A stretch of 64,000 bases of DNA from an uncultured Flavobacterium sp. (GTDB lineage Bacteria; Bacteroidota; Bacteroidia; Flavobacteriales; Flavobacteriaceae). Under the pieces are notes generated by a model. The model did not search any database. It was not told the DNA's origin and worked only from the letters and a program-made list of their open reading frames with translations. The stretch lies in assembly GCA_943912855.1 (NCBI GenBank), contig CALTVC010000002.1:62001-126000 (forward strand), in the 5' to 3' direction. Positions 25,322 to 34,741 of the stretch are shown piece after piece (position 1 is the stretch's first letter; each line of letters starts with the position of its first letter). A program made the position numbers and the translations under genes.

Positions 25322-27730
25322 CTAAAATTTATAGTTGTACCCGAAACGTATTACCTGCGTTTCGTAGTAGTCTTTACTGGTGTAGCTAAAGCCATTTGCA
25401 TGTACTTCTTTGCGTATTACAAGGGTATTAAAGAGGTCGGTGGCATTCACGTAAAACTCACCCTTGCCTTTTTGTACGGTTTTTTTAAGTCCTATATCGG
25501 TAGAAAAACGCCCGAGGGTTTTGCCCTGCGGAATAATATCTGGTGCCAGGTAGGCAGCCATAAGTTGGCCTGTAAGCGTAGGAGAAAACGTAAAAGTGTT
25601 GTTCCACTTTACATTACCCGATGTTATCTGTTGCTTGTCAACGGTATAATTTGTAGGCTGAGGATACAGTATGGTACCGCTAAAGGCATCTATGCTGTTG
25701 CGGTAAATGGTGGCGTTTACATTATACGAATACCACGATACAGGCTTTTGGGTAAACATCAATTCAGACCCCATCATACTGCTGTTGCCTGCATTCTGAA
25801 ACACGTTATAAATAAACGAATTACCCGGAACCGTGGTAGCTATGCGGCTTATGGTGCCCTCTACATGCTTGTAGTATAATGATGCAAAAAGATATCCTTT
25901 GCCAATAGTAGCCTTATAACCCAGTTCGGCTGTGTTTGTAAACTGAGGACGCAAGCCCGGGTTACCGACTTTTATAATCTCGGCATCGTCATATTTTGGG
26001 AAAATACGGATGTCTACCTCATTAGGGCGGTCTACCCTGCGGTTATAAAATACCGATAGTTTATTGTTATCGTTAAACTTATAGGCAAACCTCATGGACG
26101 GAAACGGATTAAAGTAGTGGTAACCATCGGTTTTGTACACAGGGTGATTCGGGTTTACTTCATATTCCAAATCCAGATATTCCAGGCGCATGCCTGCCTC
26201 TGCTTCTATGCGGTCGTTCTCATATACATAGTTGCCATACACAGCGGGTATAGATTCTTCATAGGTAGCCTTTCCTCCGGCATTGGCATCAATGACCGAG
26301 TTTTGTCCCGGGTAAAAATGCATAATGGTAGGGATAACACGGTTACGGAATTTAAAACCCGTTTCCAGCCTGCCCGAAGCCAATGGTTTTATATAATCAA
26401 TATTCACATCCAGTACATTTTCGTTAGATAACAGTTTAAAAGCATCCGTACCAGTTGATTCGGGTAACGTATTGGTAAAGAAGTACTTTTCATTTTCGCG
26501 GTGAAAGGTATAATTAACACCCGCGTTTAGCACATGCCCGGCTTCACTAAATTTATGCTGGTACGTAGCCGAAGCCATAGCGGTGGTTTTCAACTCGTCT
26601 TCCAGAAACTGCCACAGGCGCAGGCGTTGGGAATAGTCATGATTAAAAAACGGCTCATCGCCATTATCCAGAATTTTTTCGCTACCAAATAATGCGGAGA
26701 ATGACAGTGTATTGTTGTCATTATATTTCCAGTCGATACCGGTTTTCAGGTTCGTAAAGTGCGTGTTACGGTTGCGTTTGGTTTGCTGATGGATAATGGT
26801 ACCATCATCATACGTACGGTTTACAAACTCGTTTTTGTTCAGGGTTTCGGTATAGAGGTAATCGCCCTGAAAGTACACATTAACCTTCTCCTTACGATAG
26901 TTAAGCGATACCGACGGGTTAACCTTAGGCGTAGTGTGGTACTGCGGACGTATACCGGGCAGGTTTCCCTTACGTTGCCACAAGGCGCCCAAGCCTGAAC
27001 CAAACCCTACTTTGCCGTTAAAGCCTTCTTCCTTGCTTTTTTTCAGGATGATGTTTATGATGCCCGCATTACCGTTAGCATCGTACCTGGACGACGGGTT
27101 GTTAATAATTTCAATTTTCTCTATGGCTGATGCAGGCAGGTTGTCTAATCCCGACTGGCTATTGAACCCCGTAAGCGCAGTTTGCTTACCATCTATAAGT
27201 ATCATTACCTTGTCGTTGCCACGCAGTTGTACTTTGCCGTCTTGTGTGGTTACGCCGGGCAGATTTTGCATGGCTTGCAGTACTGAACCTCCTGTTTGGG
27301 CTATGTTATCGGCAAGGGTAAAGGCTTTCTTGTCCATTTTACTGCTCACGGCATCCTGCTGCGCCATTACCACTACTTCCTGGAGTTGTTGTGCATCGAC
27401 CGAAAGCAGTACATCGCCCACATCGAGATAATCTGACAGCGCACCTATAAATACATCTTTTCGCATGGGTGCAAATCCAATCGAAGAAATTTCAAGCACG
27501 TATTTTCCGGGTGCCGTTGTAAGGCTGAAATTCCCCTGTTCGTTTGTTATGGTTCCGGCTATGCTAGTGCCGTCGGGTTTCTTTAAAATTACATTGGCAT
27601 ACGGAATAGTAGCCGTAGCATTTTCTTTTACGGTACCGCTAAGGGTTACGGTTTTTACCTGGGCTGTAGCTCTAGTGTAGCACAAAAGTAGCAGCAGTGT
27701 TACGAGTAAATATCCAAATTTGTTCTTCAT
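25322..27730 (-). CDS. TonB-dependent receptor-like outer-membrane beta-barrel protein
   Basis: 802 residues. Signal peptide ending ATAQ, carboxypeptidase-regulatory-like domain (about 27-110), plug with VMILIDGKQTAL and a GNAGIINIILKK motif, then a barrel of the OMP_b-brl_3 type ending in Phe. Shorter than SusC and without a SusD partner. Substrate is not evident. It lies downstream of the kinase gene (60-bp gap) in the same - strand unit, so its expression probably follows that two-component system. Confidence 0.87.
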   Translation of the reverse strand: MKNKFGYLLVTLLLLLCYTRATAQVKTVTLSGTVKENATATIPYANVILKKPDGTSIAGTITNEQGNFSLTTAPGKYVLEISSIGFAPMRKDVFIGALSDYLDVGDVLLSVDAQQLQEVVVMAQQDAVSSKMDKKAFTLADNIAQTGGSVLQAMQNLPGVTTQDGKVQLRGNDKVMILIDGKQTALTGFNSQSGLDNLPASAIEKIEIINNPSSRYDANGNAGIINIILKKSKEEGFNGKVGFGSGLGALWQRKGNLPGIRPQYHTTPKVNPSVSLNYRKEKVNVYFQGDYLYTETLNKNEFVNRTYDDGTIIHQQTKRNRNTHFTNLKTGIDWKYNDNNTLSFSALFGSEKILDNGDEPFFNHDYSQRLRLWQFLEDELKTTAMASATYQHKFSEAGHVLNAGVNYTFHRENEKYFFTNTLPESTGTDAFKLLSNENVLDVNIDYIKPLASGRLETGFKFRNRVIPTIMHFYPGQNSVIDANAGGKATYEESIPAVYGNYVYENDRIEAEAGMRLEYLDLEYEVNPNHPVYKTDGYHYFNPFPSMRFAYKFNDNNKLSVFYNRRVDRPNEVDIRIFPKYDDAEIIKVGNPGLRPQFTNTAELGYKATIGKGYLFASLYYKHVEGTISRIATTVPGNSFIYNVFQNAGNSSMMGSELMFTQKPVSWYSYNVNATIYRNSIDAFSGTILYPQPTNYTVDKQQITSGNVKWNNTFTFSPTLTGQLMAAYLAPDIIPQGKTLGRFSTDIGLKKTVQKGKGEFYVNATDLFNTLVIRKEVHANGFSYTSKDYYETQVIRFGYNYKF

Positions 27731-27790
27731 GATTGCATTTTCGTTTTTTGATAGTGCGAAGTTGCAACCTGATTTAGAAGCAAATCTGAA

Positions 27791-29062
27791 TTAAGGGAAG
27801 GTTACGGTAAAATAATGCAGGTCATTTTTAAAATCATACGAAATGTCCCAATTATTCAGTTCTCCGATTTTTTTAATGATGGCAAGCCCCAGTCCATTGC
27901 CCTGCGATGATGGATTTTCTTTAGAAAAACGGTTAAACAGCTTCGCCGAATTCAGCGGATTGTTCAGCCCGGTATTGGCAAACGTTACCGCGTTTTGAGT
28001 TGTGGTAATGATTATTTCCCCATTCTGCACATTGTGCCTTATGGCATTCATAAACAGGTTATTTACCAGCACCTCTGCAAGAGCGGGATTGGTAGTAACT
28101 GAAAGCTGTACATCCAGTTCAAGTTTAAACGATAGATTTTTAGGTTCGCCCTGCTCCCGGAAAAAGTCAATGTGCTTTTCCAGTAAATTGTTCATTTGTA
28201 CCGGCTGTTTTTCCAGATAGGTGTCGTTATCTATTTTAGACAACAACAACAGGTTCTTATTAAGGCGGTTCATGCGCGAAATATCATTATTCAGCGCGCC
28301 TATAATATCAGAGGCTTCATCGGGTAGTCCTTCAGCTTGCGCAAGGGTATCTACTTTTGTCTGGAACAATGCCAAAGGTGTTTGTAGCTCGTGCGCGGCG
28401 TTTTCTACAAACTCGCGCTGGCTTTTGTAAATGGCGGTATTTTTTTCAATGAGTTTTTCTATGCTTTTGTTCAGCGAATCAAACTCCTTAATATCGGTTG
28501 GGGCAAAATTAGGCTCACGATTTTTATCTATTTCAAAATCCTGGATTTTGCGAAGCGTGTCATAAAAAGGCTGCCATATCTTAGCGGCAGATTCCCTTGA
28601 TATGTAAATAATTCCGGCAAGGAGTATTACAATGATGCACAAAAACATCATGGCTATACTCACTACCATACCTTCCATTTCTACAAGGTTGGTTTTTTCT
28701 ATATAAGTAAACTTTTTGCTGTTTATGGTTACGGGAGCATAGAGTATACGGAAAGGTTCCATCTCTCCCGATGTAGGTTCGTAAAGCGACTTGCCCACTA
28801 TAGAATCTGTAGAGACTCCCATATCGGGTACTATTTCTACATCGCGGTTGTACTTGTTCCAGGCAATGATGTCGTCTTCCGTAAACTTATGATGCGTGCC
28901 TTTTATAAAATCTTCTTTATGGAAAATCAATACCTCATCAGTTTCGTACACATACAGCCACTGACTGATAAAATAAAACGCCGGAGCCGATGCCAGCAGA
29001 ATGAGTACGGCATAAATCAGGAAACTTCGGGTAGTTTTATTTAAAAGCTTTGTTTTACTCAT
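27791..29062 (-). CDS. Sensor histidine kinase
   Basis: 423 residues with two membrane helices (about 14-34 and 131-153) bounding a periplasmic sensor region. The HisKA motif ENAAHELQTPL has His224, and the C-terminal HATPase has N and G boxes (LFMNAIRHN, GNGLGLAI). The start overlaps the end of the response-regulator gene by 8 bp, so the two are co-translated. Layout resembles OmpR/PmrB-class sensors that respond to envelope stress or cations. The signal is unknown. Confidence 0.92.
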   Translation of the reverse strand: MSKTKLLNKTTRSFLIYAVLILLASAPAFYFISQWLYVYETDEVLIFHKEDFIKGTHHKFTEDDIIAWNKYNRDVEIVPDMGVSTDSIVGKSLYEPTSGEMEPFRILYAPVTINSKKFTYIEKTNLVEMEGMVVSIAMMFLCIIVILLAGIIYISRESAAKIWQPFYDTLRKIQDFEIDKNREPNFAPTDIKEFDSLNKSIEKLIEKNTAIYKSQREFVENAAHELQTPLALFQTKVDTLAQAEGLPDEASDIIGALNNDISRMNRLNKNLLLLSKIDNDTYLEKQPVQMNNLLEKHIDFFREQGEPKNLSFKLELDVQLSVTTNPALAEVLVNNLFMNAIRHNVQNGEIIITTTQNAVTFANTGLNNPLNSAKLFNRFSKENPSSQGNGLGLAIIKKIGELNNWDISYDFKNDLHYFTVTFP

Positions 29063-29732
29063 CCTGCCATTTATACCCCAGGCCGTATACGGTTTTTATA
29101 TAATCTCCCGCACCTGCCGAGGTAAGTTTCTTTTTAAGGTTTTTTATGTGGGCATACACAAAATCGTGATTATCCAGCATGTCTGCCATGTCGCCACTCA
29201 GGTGTTCGGCTATGGCACTTTTGCTCAATACCTTGTTTTGGTTGCCTATAAGATAAAGCAACAAATCTATCTCTTTTTTAGTTATGTCCAGCTTAGTGTT
29301 ATTAACGGTAACGCTTTTACCCATAACATCTACAGCAATTTCATTGAACGAAATGATGTTGCTTCCGTTAAAGTTCTTCCTACGTATAAGTGCCTGCATG
29401 CGTACCAGCAACTCAGACAGGTGGAACGGCTTAGTAAGGTAATCGTCTGCCCCTAGGTTAAAGCCGTCTATACGAGTTTCCAGGTTTTCCTTAGCCGAAA
29501 TAATAATAACGCCCTCGGTCTTGTTAAGGCGTTTCAGTTCACGAAGTATATCAAAACCATCACCGTCGGGCAACATAAGGTCCAGCAATATGCAGTCGTA
29601 CTCGTACATACCTATTTTATCCAGTGCTTCACGGGCTGTTGCCGCACTTTCGCACTGTACGCCATTTGGCTTAAAGTAGTCTTTAATACTACTGCTTATG
29701 GCGGGTTCATCTTCTATTATCAGCACTTTCAT
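29055..29732 (-). CDS. OmpR-family response regulator
   Basis: 225 residues. Receiver domain with acidic pair Glu7-Asp8, phospho-acceptor Asp51 and Lys101, then a winged-helix trans_reg_C domain (about 130-223). First gene of the - strand unit regulator > kinase > TonB-like receptor > transferase > PAP2, hence the likely controller of the module. Confidence 0.93.
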   Translation of the reverse strand: MKVLIIEDEPAISSSIKDYFKPNGVQCESAATAREALDKIGMYEYDCILLDLMLPDGDGFDILRELKRLNKTEGVIIISAKENLETRIDGFNLGADDYLTKPFHLSELLVRMQALIRRKNFNGSNIISFNEIAVDVMGKSVTVNNTKLDITKKEIDLLLYLIGNQNKVLSKSAIAEHLSGDMADMLDNHDFVYAHIKNLKKKLTSAGAGDYIKTVYGLGYKWQDE

Positions 29733-29862
29733 ACCTGCAATTTAGCGAATAGATTTTGAAGAAAGTCTGAATTGTGCAAATATCAAAACTTCTCGTTTTA
29801 AGTAACCCCTTAGTATAAAAAGAGTTGAAGTATTATTGCCGTCTGTGCCCAACATTCAGGGT

Positions 29863-29913
29863 GCAATTAATTAAGGGTATAAACTATCAACTTTAATTAA
29901 TTGCCTAATTTTG
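29863..29913 (+). promoter_or_regulatory. Promoter with 12-bp inverted repeat before a small gene
   Basis: gcaattaattaa (29863-29874) and ttaattaattgc (29893-29904) form a perfect inverted repeat with an 18-bp spacer. The -7 box TAATTTTG (29906-29913) starts 1 bp after it. The repeat covers the -33 region, so it is a plausible operator. Confidence 0.55.
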
Positions 29914-29933
29914 ATAAAAACAAAACTACGCAT

Positions 29934-30440
29934 ATGAGCATTATTGTAAAATTTATAGTTATTACTCCTCTTAACTCAACATGGATACGAAACAGCGCGG
30001 AACAGCAAATAAAAGATACCTACAAAACGCCTGAAAGCCTGCAACAAGCTGAAAACACATTATTACCCGCTTTTACAGACGAAAGCCTGATATGGGGTCA
30101 AAACGATTTTTCTAAAGAAATGCTTATGGCATTTAATGAGGAAGAGCCCGTTTCTTCTCTACGATTGGTTTCTAACCAGCCAAAATTGCAGGAACTTGAA
30201 GCCAATAAGCCTATGTATTTAGATATGATTGTCCACAATTTTTCTGAGGAAGGACTAAAGGCACTGATAAATAGGGCAGAACAAATTGCGCACCAAAGAA
30301 AGTACGACCTTCTGTGGACTTCTGTTTCTGTAGAAGATACTTTCATCAAAGACACTTTTGAGGCATTTGGATTTAAAAAAATAGAAAATCAGCCCGATAC
30401 AAATACGAACAGTAGTATTGTATTTGCAAAGCAAGTTTAA
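29934..30440 (+). CDS. Small cytoplasmic protein, possible divergent GNAT acetyltransferase
   Basis: 168 residues from the ATG at 29934; an in-frame TTG at 29901 lies upstream of the probable transcript start and is rejected. There is no signal peptide or membrane segment. The C-terminal half (EQIAHQRKYDLLWTSVS, then AFGFKKI) has the helix-strand rhythm and the FGF-K ending common in GNAT acetyltransferases, but a clear acetyl-CoA loop is not seen. I do not recognise the family with confidence. It is transcribed divergently from the two-component genes. Confidence 0.6.
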   Translation: MSIIVKFIVITPLNSTWIRNSAEQQIKDTYKTPESLQQAENTLLPAFTDESLIWGQNDFSKEMLMAFNEEEPVSSLRLVSNQPKLQELEANKPMYLDMIVHNFSEEGLKALINRAEQIAHQRKYDLLWTSVSVEDTFIKDTFEAFGFKKIENQPDTNTNSSIVFAKQV

Positions 30441-30507
30441 GCGCCCCCTTTTTGATTAATCCCAACTTATTTGGTCGGTGTAGGTATTGCAGAACAGAAA
30501 ATTCTCA

Positions 30508-31278
30508 TCAGGATTCCCGCTGCTTTTGCTTTTGGTATTCGGTAGGTGCCATGCCAAATTGCTTTACAAAACTCCGTCCAAAACTGGTTTGCGAATTGAA
30601 ACCCAACATATACGCAATTTCAAATATCTTGTAATTGGTTTCCACTAGTAACTGTGCCGCTTTTTTAAGGCGGGTAACGGTTATTAGTTCGTTTGGGGTA
30701 AGGTCAGATATGGCATTGATTTTCCGGAACAGGCTGGTACGGCTGGTATTCATCAGCTTTGCCAGCTTATCAATATCTAAAAGCTGGTCGTCAATATTAT
30801 TATGTATTACCTCATTCAGTTTTTCCAGGAATATTTCGTCAGATTCTGTATGAGCAATGCTCTTAATATTAGCCAATGGCGATTGTGCAAAATACGTACG
30901 CATTTTGTTTCGGTTAGAAATCAGGTTAGCTATTTGTACAAAAAGATGTTCTACACTAAAGGGTTTCTCTATATAAGCATCGGCGCCCAGCTCCAGGCCC
31001 GTAATGCGCGACTGCAATGTATTTTTGGCAGTAAGTAATATTATAGGAAAATGGCTGTACTCCAGATTTGACTTCACGATTTTACAAAACTCAAAGCCAT
31101 CCATAACCGGCATCATTACATCGCATACCACCACCTGTATTTCGGTTTTCTTTAAAACCTCTAATGCCTGTTGTCCGTTAGTAGCGGTAACTACAGTATA
31201 AACTTCGCCCAGTTCATCGCCCAGGGCTTCCAGCAACTCTATATTATCATCTATTAAAAGAATGGTATGTTTCATCAT
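30508..31278 (-). CDS. Response regulator with AraC-type DNA-binding domain (second half of a split hybrid system)
   Basis: 256 residues. Receiver domain with phospho-acceptor Asp53 (VVCDVMMP) and Lys in EKPFS, then an AraC double helix-turn-helix (about 155-250) ending with APTEYQKQ. In most Bacteroidota hybrid two-component systems these domains are fused to the sensor. Here they form a separate protein whose ATG overlaps the sensor stop in a TAATG junction. It probably controls the divergent SusC-SusD-GH127 genes, where a direct repeat with 21-bp period is seen. Confidence 0.9.
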   Translation of the reverse strand: MMKHTILLIDDNIELLEALGDELGEVYTVVTATNGQQALEVLKKTEIQVVVCDVMMPVMDGFEFCKIVKSNLEYSHFPIILLTAKNTLQSRITGLELGADAYIEKPFSVEHLFVQIANLISNRNKMRTYFAQSPLANIKSIAHTESDEIFLEKLNEVIHNNIDDQLLDIDKLAKLMNTSRTSLFRKINAISDLTPNELITVTRLKKAAQLLVETNYKIFEIAYMLGFNSQTSFGRSFVKQFGMAPTEYQKQKQRES

Positions 31279-34200
31279 TATAAATTAAAAATGGGTAATG
31301 TAAGAGAGAATACGTTTTTATTGCCATCAGGGTTTTCCAGCACAAGACAGCCTCCATGGGTAAGTGCTATGGAACGTGCAAGCGCCAGCCCAATGCCCGA
31401 ACCTGTTTTTGTCTCGGTACTCTTAATCCTGAAAAACGGCTCAAATATTTTCTCTGTTAAATGTTCCGGTATTAAAAAGCCATCGTTCTTAACCAGGATG
31501 GTAAAGGTATTTTTATCTGTATGGTACGGCAGTAGCTCTATGTCTACCGTAGTATCGGCATATTTTACGGCGTTGCTAAGCAGGTTGTACACTATTTTTT
31601 TAAGTGCGTCTACATCTACCCTTGCAAAAAGATGTTCGGGGGGCATACTCAGGATAAGGCTAATATCTGATTGTTCTGCAAGGTTTGCAAAATTAGCATG
31701 CGCATCGGTAAGCAGGCCAGATATATCTGCTTCCTCAAAAGAAAGGCTATACGCCTTTAACTCTGTCTGCCTGAAATCAAGTAACTGGTTACTGAGTTCT
31801 ATGAGCCTGTCTGTATTTCCGCTGATTATTTTAAGGCTGTTGCCTATGTCTGTAATGCCCTCTGTTTTTCGGATAACCCTGCCCAAAGGAATTTTAATGA
31901 GTGTTAACGGCGTTCTTATTTCATGCGCTACCTGAGTGTAAAACTCTATTTTAGATTCCAGTACTTCCTTTTCCTTGTTTAGCTCTATACGCATCAGTTC
32001 CTTTTGGTTGGCTATTTCCAGCAGCTCTATTTTACGCCTGTTTTTTTCTTCTATCCACTGATGATAATAGTGTAATAACGTAAATACACTTACCAAAGCC
32101 AATATAAAATATCCTGCAAAAGCCCATCGGCTAGCCCACCAAGGAGGCAACACCTCTATGGCAAGCGTGGTTTCTTTAGTGCTCCATACACCGCTACTGC
32201 TCGCTGCCTTTACCCTGAATACGTAATCGCCGGGCTCCAGCTTTGTAAAATTCACTTTTCGACTTCCGGTAATGTACGTCCATTTATTAGATAAGCCGTC
32301 TAACTTGTAAGCGTACTTCAGGTTCTCAGGAGCGGTAAACCCTAACGCGGCAAAATCAAGGCTAAACGTAGACTGGTAATGCCTCAGCGTGATTTTTTTG
32401 GTATTGATTACAGATTCCTGCAACGGCATTTTCTTGGCGCCTATAACCACCTCTTTATTATCTATCTGCAAACCGGTAATGTATACAGGCGGAATAAATG
32501 CATCTGTAACAAAATCAAGCGGATTGAAACTTATTAGCCCTTTGGCACTGCCAAAATACATTTTATTATCTGTATCCATAAATGCCGAACTGAAGTTAAA
32601 CTGATCGCTTAGCAGCCCGTTTGCAGTGGTGTATACAAAGGCTTTATTTTTATTGGGTTCAAAGCACACAAGCCCTTTTGTAGTGCTTACCCAAAGACGA
32701 TGCAACGTATCTTCCAGTACTGATAATATAAAATTACTGGGGAAACCATTTTGTGTACCATAGCGTGTAAAATTCCCTTTGCCGGGATTAAACCTGCACA
32801 GTCCGTTTTCTGTAGCAAACCACAATTGTTTATTACTATCCTCAAAAATGGCGTTCACCATTTCACTGCTCAGCGTCGAATTATTTTTAGCGTCGTGCGT
32901 ATAAGAACCCGTTTTACCTGTTTTAGCATTGGCATAAAAAACACCCCTGCCCGATGCCGCCGCCCATATAGTACCGTTGTGGTCTTTAATAATGCACTTA
33001 TAATTACCATCTGTGGGGAAACCGTGTAAAGGGCTAAAATAATCGGCTTGTGTGTTGTAGCTAAAAATACCGGGAAAAGACCCCAGGTATATTTCGCCAT
33101 CAGTAGTTTTATGGAAGCAAAAAGGAAAATTCGACCTGAAGCCGTTTGGGGATGTTACATCATAATGCCGTATAACCGAACCCGATTTTATATCCATAAT
33201 ATCAAGTCCGTGTTCAAACGTACCTACCCACAGCTCATTGCCATTTGCAAGCAGGCTGTGCACGCCTATATAGGATAAACCCTTTTTTGTACCGTCTGGT
33301 TTATAATACGTGCATTTTCCGTTTTTTACATCGAGCTTATTAAGTCCGCCGTCTTCTATGCATACCCATAGATTGTCAAACTTATCCTTGGTAATTTCGC
33401 GCACGATGTTCCCACTTAGCGGAGTATCAGACGAATGCTGGTAATACTTCCTGAACGGCGTATACTGGTGGGGGTAATAATTGATACCTCCAAAATAAGA
33501 GCCTACCCAAATGCCTCCTTCTCTATCCTTACTCAGGGAATAAATCACGTTATCTGAAAGCGCGTAAGGGTCGCCATTCTTTTTCTGAATTTTAAACGAT
33601 TCGCCTGTTTTTGTATTATAGCTCAGGATACCTGTTTCGGTACCTATCCATATTTCGGTAGCAGAGACCTGCAAAGAACAGTGAATGAACAAATCTTCAA
33701 CCTCATCACAACAAAGCGCAACATCTTTGTAAGAAAGCGTTTTAATATCGAATATCTTAAAACCCGCCTTGCTGGTAGATACAAATATCTTATCGCCATC
33801 GGTGTATTGTATACCGCTTATAAAACGCCAGTTTCCGGTATTGGGGTTACTAAACATATCAAAGCTGGTAAAGCTACCGTCCTGCCTATTGTATCGTTTT
33901 AAAAAACCATCGGGTGTACATGCCCACATTACGCCCTTCTTATCAAAACAAATGCCCGTGGTCCAGAAATATTTCTCAGGCGGGTACGTTTTTATGGTTT
34001 TGTTTTTTTCGGAATAACACGATAGCACATTACCTGCATTAAACCAAATGTTCCCCTCACCGTCTGATGCTATGTCGTCTGTAGGAAAACTTTTTGATGA
34101 AAGCAGCAGGTGAAAAGAATCTGATTTTGCATCATACTTGTAAATGTCTTTTTCGGTACCTGCATACAATGTACCACGTGCATCAATGTGGAGCGCATGC

Positions 34201-34436
34201 ACATAATTGTTTTGCGGAAAACGGTACACCTTAAACGAGTACCCATCAAAACGGTTTAGCCCGTCGCGGGTTCCAAACCACATAAACCCTGCTTTATCCT
34301 GTACACTACATATAACAGCATTATTAGAAAGCCCTGACTCTACCTGATAATGCCTAAAGGTATATGCCTGACTATGAGCTTTAGTGGCTATTGTTAATAA
34401 TATAATTAAATATGAAATTAATTTTCTTATCATCAT
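31278..34436 (-). CDS. Propeller-type periplasmic sensor histidine kinase (first half of a split hybrid system)
   Basis: 1052 residues. Signal peptide ending AHSQ, about 14 two-component-regulator propeller repeats (about 25-660, repeated motifs of the LWVGT type), a Y_Y_Y domain (about 690-755), one membrane helix (about 770-790), HisKA with His838 in VAHEIRTPL, and HATPase (GSGIGLALA). The protein ends there, without receiver or DNA-binding domain. These sensors bind oligosaccharides in the periplasm and induce glycan loci. The neighbouring SusC-SusD and GH127 genes point to an arabinose-containing plant glycan. Confidence 0.93.
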   Translation of the reverse strand: MMIRKLISYLIILLTIATKAHSQAYTFRHYQVESGLSNNAVICSVQDKAGFMWFGTRDGLNRFDGYSFKVYRFPQNNYVHALHIDARGTLYAGTEKDIYKYDAKSDSFHLLLSSKSFPTDDIASDGEGNIWFNAGNVLSCYSEKNKTIKTYPPEKYFWTTGICFDKKGVMWACTPDGFLKRYNRQDGSFTSFDMFSNPNTGNWRFISGIQYTDGDKIFVSTSKAGFKIFDIKTLSYKDVALCCDEVEDLFIHCSLQVSATEIWIGTETGILSYNTKTGESFKIQKKNGDPYALSDNVIYSLSKDREGGIWVGSYFGGINYYPHQYTPFRKYYQHSSDTPLSGNIVREITKDKFDNLWVCIEDGGLNKLDVKNGKCTYYKPDGTKKGLSYIGVHSLLANGNELWVGTFEHGLDIMDIKSGSVIRHYDVTSPNGFRSNFPFCFHKTTDGEIYLGSFPGIFSYNTQADYFSPLHGFPTDGNYKCIIKDHNGTIWAAASGRGVFYANAKTGKTGSYTHDAKNNSTLSSEMVNAIFEDSNKQLWFATENGLCRFNPGKGNFTRYGTQNGFPSNFILSVLEDTLHRLWVSTTKGLVCFEPNKNKAFVYTTANGLLSDQFNFSSAFMDTDNKMYFGSAKGLISFNPLDFVTDAFIPPVYITGLQIDNKEVVIGAKKMPLQESVINTKKITLRHYQSTFSLDFAALGFTAPENLKYAYKLDGLSNKWTYITGSRKVNFTKLEPGDYVFRVKAASSSGVWSTKETTLAIEVLPPWWASRWAFAGYFILALVSVFTLLHYYHQWIEEKNRRKIELLEIANQKELMRIELNKEKEVLESKIEFYTQVAHEIRTPLTLIKIPLGRVIRKTEGITDIGNSLKIISGNTDRLIELSNQLLDFRQTELKAYSLSFEEADISGLLTDAHANFANLAEQSDISLILSMPPEHLFARVDVDALKKIVYNLLSNAVKYADTTVDIELLPYHTDKNTFTILVKNDGFLIPEHLTEKIFEPFFRIKSTETKTGSGIGLALARSIALTHGGCLVLENPDGNKNVFSLTLPIFNL

Positions 34437-34741
34437 TTATTGATGCAATTTTCTTTTAAAACCACAGTCGAAGGTACTGTTTTTTTCAGTTGTATTCTTC
34501 GGTGGGACTTTATGTAGAAGTTTTGGGACTTTATGTTGAAAACGTTTTCGCCATTCTCAGGAATTTCGCTTTAACAAAATTTTAGTGGTAAACTTTTACA
34601 AGCATCACACTTGTTTAACGCCTGTTGCTAAAATAAGAATTCCCATCTGTTTTATATACTTATTTCGTTTTTCTGTAAAAGATTAGGTATGCATCCGGAT
34701 GTTTTAGTAAAACGTTTTCGTAACCAATAACTTCATTTTAT
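34437..34741. promoter_or_regulatory. Divergent regulatory region between sensor kinase and SusC
   Basis: 305 bp without a gene. It holds two direct copies of tgggactttatgt (34503-34515, 34524-34536) with a 21-bp period, the spacing typical for AraC-type dimers. The motif aaaacgttttcg is also present twice (34539-34550, 34709-34720), the first inside the palindrome gaaaacgttttc. No unambiguous TAnnTTTG box was found for either gene. Confidence 0.55.

Noticed and set aside
29901..29933. TTG start for the small gene at 29.9 kb
   Set aside because: The codon lies in the -7 promoter region (TAATTTTG at 29906-29913), hence before the expected transcript start.
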